The position numbers were made by a program, and so were the translations under genes. The notes below the pieces were generated by a model. The model worked only from the letters and a program-made list of their open reading frames with translations, had not been told where the DNA came from and did not search any database. A DNA stretch of 64,000 nt. Origin: Hahella sp. CCB-MM4. Its GTDB lineage: Bacteria; Pseudomonadota; Gammaproteobacteria; Pseudomonadales; Oleiphilaceae. How positions within the stretch are numbered: position 1 is the first letter of the stretch; each line of letters starts with the position of its first letter. Below, one piece after another: positions 60,763 to 64,000 of this stretch. The stretch is from positions 496,001 through 560,000 of the forward strand of contig NZ_MRYI01000002.1 of NCBI RefSeq assembly GCF_002260525.1, read 5' to 3'.

Positions 60763-62238
60763 ATGAACTGGATTCTCAGATTCCTGCAACCGCAGACGGT
60801 CTGGCAGTTGGTGGTAATGGCCCTGATGGTGGTAGTTACTCCACTGGCCTGGCTGCTCTATTCTACAGCAATCTCGCTACAAACACTGACCATTGACAGC
60901 CGCGAAGTCACCCAGGAATCTGTCACGCTTGCAGAAAGTGGCCGTAGTGCACGTGCCGCCCTCATCGATATGGAACGTATTGCCAGGCAGTTTGTGGTAT
61001 TGGAAGACAAGACATTACTGGACCTTTACAGGACTTCCGCAGAATCCCTGCTGACTCCCCTTCATACGATTGGGAGTACCTTAAACTCTTACCGCGCAGA
61101 TCAGCTGGTAAGGGATATAGAGCAAGCTGAATCCATCCTCTCGAAGTCCCTGCAAAACGACAGCGCCAAGAGTAAAGCTCTGGCACAAAGTCTGACCAAT
61201 CTGAGTGTAATCCAGGACAGGCTCGACCAATTGATTTCACTGACCCGTCAGCATACCGAGGCATTGTTAGGTGCATTGGGATCCAAAGCCTCCGATGTGC
61301 GGCAGAATGTTTTTCAGTCCGCCCTGATACTGGTGCCGATCACCTTACTATTGATAGCACTGTTTACGGTGCTGATTGTGCGCCCGATCAGGCATCTTCG
61401 TCTGGCTATCCGCCGACTGGGCACTGGTCAACAGAGACAGATCCAACTGTTTGGCCCCAGTGAACTGGTACAGCTGGCGGAAGAACTTAATTCATTGCAG
61501 CACCGTCTGGCCCAGGTAGAAGAGCAGAAACAGCAATTCCTGCGTCACGTTTCCCACGAACTTAAAACGCCCCTGGCCAGTATTCGCGAGGGGACATCAT
61601 TGTTACAGGATGAACTTGTAGGTGAGTTATCGTTACAACAAAAGGAAGTTGTCAAACTGGTCGATGAAAATGGTAAATACTTACAGAAACTGATTGAAAA
61701 CCTGTTACAATTCAATCGGTTGAATTTTGACACCCAAAACCGCCAGAAATCCCCTGATAACCAGGATAAATCGCCTTTACCCACGGATGCTCCAGCCTTC
61801 GATCTGAACGATCTGGTCACTCACACGGTACAACAACATTGGCTGGCACTTTCCCAAAGTGGTCAAAAAGTCTGTATCGGGGGGCCTCAGGTGTCTTTAC
61901 ACTGTCACCAGGAAAAGTTACGCACGACTCTCGACAATTTAATATCCAATGCCATTGCCTATGGAAGCAGACGTGGCAAGATATGGGTAGTATGGACGGA
62001 GAGTGCAAATCTTCTGGAAATCCAGGTGCGAAATACAGGAGCACCTATTCCGTCATCTGAGGCTGATTATATTTTTGAGCCCTTTTTCCAAGGGTCGGCC
62101 AAAAGGTCCGGAGCGGTAAAGGGGTCAGGTATTGGTTTGTCGGTGGCAAAAGAAAGTATCCAGTCTTTGAAAGGTGACCTGCAATTATCCGACAACCAAC
62201 CGGAAAGCATTTGCTTCAGCATCTGCCTGCCCTATTGA
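60763..62238 (+). CDS. Sensor histidine kinase, QseE/GlrK type
   Basis: From ATG 60763 (ribosome site GAGGG) the 491-residue protein has two membrane helices (about 18-40 and 185-210) with a periplasmic coiled segment between, a HAMP domain, a HisKA helix with phospho-acceptor His265 (RHVSHELKTPLASI) and a C-terminal ATPase (NLISNAIAYGS, GSGIGLSVA). Together with the next lipoprotein and the sigma-54 response regulator it matches QseE/QseG/QseF (GlrK/GlrR), which responds to envelope stress and controls small RNAs in enterobacteria. The stimulus is unknown here. Confidence 0.9.
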   Translation: MNWILRFLQPQTVWQLVVMALMVVVTPLAWLLYSTAISLQTLTIDSREVTQESVTLAESGRSARAALIDMERIARQFVVLEDKTLLDLYRTSAESLLTPLHTIGSTLNSYRADQLVRDIEQAESILSKSLQNDSAKSKALAQSLTNLSVIQDRLDQLISLTRQHTEALLGALGSKASDVRQNVFQSALILVPITLLLIALFTVLIVRPIRHLRLAIRRLGTGQQRQIQLFGPSELVQLAEELNSLQHRLAQVEEQKQQFLRHVSHELKTPLASIREGTSLLQDELVGELSLQQKEVVKLVDENGKYLQKLIENLLQFNRLNFDTQNRQKSPDNQDKSPLPTDAPAFDLNDLVTHTVQQHWLALSQSGQKVCIGGPQVSLHCHQEKLRTTLDNLISNAIAYGSRRGKIWVVWTESANLLEIQVRNTGAPIPSSEADYIFEPFFQGSAKRSGAVKGSGIGLSVAKESIQSLKGDLQLSDNQPESICFSICLPY

Positions 62239-62307
62239 ACCACGGATGTGATATTCGCCAATCGAACATCATTAAAAGGAATGTCATGATATGTTGGCAA
62301 CACTGAT

Positions 62308-62937
62308 ATGAACCAACGTGTACTACTAAAAATCATTCTGTCTCTCAGCTTTGTTCCGGGAGTAACAGGATGTGCCGGGTTGCAGGACTTGCTGATGGTG
62401 GAAAAACCCAAGCTCACAGCAAATCAGCCCTCGGAGGACAGCATCGACGGTTTACCTCCGCCCTCGGCCATTCCGGCAGAACATATGCCTTCGCTTTCCT
62501 GGATGGATAAATATGGAATCGCGGCGTCTTTTACTCCCCAGGAACGACAAGCCAGACTGGTGACGATCAACGCCTTGATGCAGGAAGCCGCCACATCTCA
62601 GGATCATCTTAATCTGGCCATGGAACAGGCGACCATCCTGAGTGTTAATGAGAAAGATCATACTCAGTGGCGTAAGGCCCTGGAAATTCTGAAGAACGTC
62701 AATGATGATCAAAGCACGCCGGAACTCAGCCGCTATAAATCCTGGCTGACCGCCGAGCTGGATCGACGTCTGGAAAATTATAAAACGTTAGGCCACTTGA
62801 ATAAGCGCCTGCATAAAATGGAAACGACCAACAAAGCGCTGGAGACTGAAGTATCTCAGTTAAAAGAACAAATTGATGCTCTGACCAATATCGAGCAGAA
62901 CCTGACTGAGAAAAAAGCCACGCAAACGGAACCTTGA
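62308..62937 (+). CDS. QseG-like outer-membrane lipoprotein
   Basis: The 209-residue protein has a lipobox (Val-Thr-Gly-Cys, residue 22), a Pro-rich linker and a C-terminal coiled coil. Its place between the kinase and regulator genes matches QseG/YfhG, which interacts with the kinase. Sequence similarity to QseG is only general. It ends three bases before the response regulator gene. Confidence 0.8.
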   Translation: MNQRVLLKIILSLSFVPGVTGCAGLQDLLMVEKPKLTANQPSEDSIDGLPPPSAIPAEHMPSLSWMDKYGIAASFTPQERQARLVTINALMQEAATSQDHLNLAMEQATILSVNEKDHTQWRKALEILKNVNDDQSTPELSRYKSWLTAELDRRLENYKTLGHLNKRLHKMETTNKALETEVSQLKEQIDALTNIEQNLTEKKATQTEP

Positions 62938-62940
62938 TTC

Positions 62941-64000
62941 ATGCCAGTTAGTCCCCCTCATATTCTTCTCGTCGACGATGACACCAGTCTTCTTCGACTG
63001 CTCACCATACGCCTGGAATCTGCCGGTTATCGCGTTTCCACCGCAACATCCGGCGCCGCAGCGCTAAAACAACTGCAAGGAGAACCTGTTCATCTGCTGA
63101 TCTCGGATCTTCGCATGGACGGCATGGACGGTATGGCGTTGTTTTCCGAGGTACAGCAAAGGTACCCGGGTCTTCCGGTGATCATCATGAGTGCCCACGG
63201 AACCATTCCCGAGGCGGTGGCCGCTGCCCAGCAAGGCGTTTTTGGTTTTCTGACCAAACCGATAGAAAAACACCTCTTGATTGAATCTATCGAAAAGGCA
63301 CTGACCCAATCCCATCACCATCTGTCCGACAGCTGGCGACAGGACATTATCACCAACAGCAAAGCCATGGAACAGCTGCTGGAGCAAGCCAAAATGGCAG
63401 CCCAGTCAGATGTGAATATCCTGATCACCGGCCCCAGCGGTACAGGGAAAGAAGTTCTGGCACGTGCGGTACATAAGGCCAGCCCAAGGGCCGACAAGCC
63501 CTTTGTCGCCATCAACTGTGGAGCCCTGCCGGAGCAACTGCTGGAATCAGAACTGTTTGGACATATCAAAGGTGCCTTTACAGGTGCGGTCAAAAACCAT
63601 GTTGGTCTGTTCCGGTCAGCAGACGGCGGCACTCTGTTCCTGGATGAAATCGGGGATATGCCGTTGGCACTACAGGTAAAACTTCTGCGGGCACTGCAGG
63701 AACGCCAGGTCAGGGCTCTGGGTTCGCTGGAAACGGTTCCCATTAATGTCCGGGTCATCTCTGCTACCCATCGGGATCTGGACGAAGCCATGGAATCCGG
63801 CGATTTTCGTGAGGATCTATACTACCGGCTTAACGTGGTGAACTTCACACTACCTCCTCTGGATGAGCGCAGTGAAGATATTCCGGCACTGGTGCAGCAT
63901 ATTCTTGCCAGTCGGCGTGAACAGCGGGAAGGATTTGTTAAGGGTATTGCACCGGAAGCATTGGCACTATTGTGTGAAGCACATTGGCCAGGCAATATCC
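62941..64000 (+). CDS. Sigma-54 response regulator, QseF/GlrR type (cut by window end)
   Basis: The frame runs from ATG 62941 to the window end without a stop. It has a receiver domain with acidic pair Asp-Asp-Asp and phospho-acceptor Asp56 (LLISDLRMDG), Walker A GPSGTGKE, the sigma-54 loop GAFTGA at residues 211-216, GGTLFLDEIGD and RLNVV. The Fis-type DNA-binding domain lies beyond the window. It is activated by the kinase at 60763 and drives sigma-54 promoters. It follows the lipoprotein gene by three bases. No strong ribosome site is visible, consistent with coupling. Confidence 0.93.
   Translation, partial: MPVSPPHILLVDDDTSLLRLLTIRLESAGYRVSTATSGAAALKQLQGEPVHLLISDLRMDGMDGMALFSEVQQRYPGLPVIIMSAHGTIPEAVAAAQQGVFGFLTKPIEKHLLIESIEKALTQSHHHLSDSWRQDIITNSKAMEQLLEQAKMAAQSDVNILITGPSGTGKEVLARAVHKASPRADKPFVAINCGALPEQLLESELFGHIKGAFTGAVKNHVGLFRSADGGTLFLDEIGDMPLALQVKLLRALQERQVRALGSLETVPINVRVISATHRDLDEAMESGDFREDLYYRLNVVNFTLPPLDERSEDIPALVQHILASRREQREGFVKGIAPEALALLCEAHWPGNI

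Noticed and set aside
1-64000. CRISPR arrays, insertion sequences, prophage or integrase genes
   Set aside because: The tandem repeats seen are 12-57 bp without unique spacers, and none of the genes I assigned is a transposase, integrase or phage structural protein.

Overview
This is a 64 kb chromosomal stretch of a gammaproteobacterium, probably marine and heterotrophic. The psp stress locus, TRAP transporter, NDH-2, queC/queE, a QseE/QseG/QseF-type locus and several LysR regulators all resemble gammaproteobacterial versions. RtcB is especially close to the E. coli protein. I saw no phage genes, insertion sequences, CRISPR array, rRNA or tRNA. The identification rests on recalled family resemblance, not on a search.

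Layout. Positions 1-2200 hold pspAB divergent from pspF, with a readable sigma-54 promoter for pspA. A membrane diguanylate cyclase follows. Positions 3.6-6.6 kb hold an RtcB RNA ligase with two poorly known genes downstream and an unusually structured leader upstream. Positions 6.6-9.8 kb carry a LysE exporter, a DUF2000 protein, a divergent LysR regulator and a hydrolase. Positions 10-16 kb carry a small secreted protein, a second PspA/IM30 protein with a YiaA-type membrane protein, and an RND efflux pair. Positions 16.2-20.2 kb hold a GDSL lipoprotein esterase and a TRAP dctPQM operon with a sigma-54 promoter. Positions 20.5-27.8 kb hold SlyD, a DUF1499 protein, a metallo-beta-lactamase-fold hydrolase with a LysR, an ECF sigma/ChrR pair, NDH-2 and a DUF2167 protein.

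Positions 27.9-35 kb are the least ordinary part. A carrier-protein/AMP-ligase/acyltransferase fusion is divergent from a radical SAM protein. Next come two paralogous exported proteins with strict 19-residue repeats and a PEP-CTERM-like tail, flanking a 2OG-Fe(II) oxygenase and a small unknown protein. Positions 35-38 kb encode an ammonium transporter fused to PAS-GGDEF-EAL. Positions 38.3-41.7 kb hold small redox and stress genes and a LysR. Positions 41.9-47.8 kb form a five-gene operon (acyl-CoA dehydrogenase of the ACAD10/11 type, SDR, APH-type kinase, histidine-phosphatase-fold protein, SDR) divergent from a LysR, which looks like a hydroxy-acid or fatty-acid degradation unit.

Positions 48-64 kb are mostly housekeeping: two DEDDh exonuclease paralogues, queC/queE, an AEC carrier, a molybdopterin oxidoreductase, a PilZ protein, a YbgA-like protein, an esterase, an asparaginase, an Ap4A phosphorylase-like protein, and a sensor kinase/lipoprotein/sigma-54 response regulator operon cut by the window end.

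Two themes run across the window. Cyclic-di-GMP signalling is well represented (GGDEF protein, Amt-GGDEF-EAL fusion, PilZ protein). Short tandem duplications of 12-24 bp recur at gene ends and in gaps.
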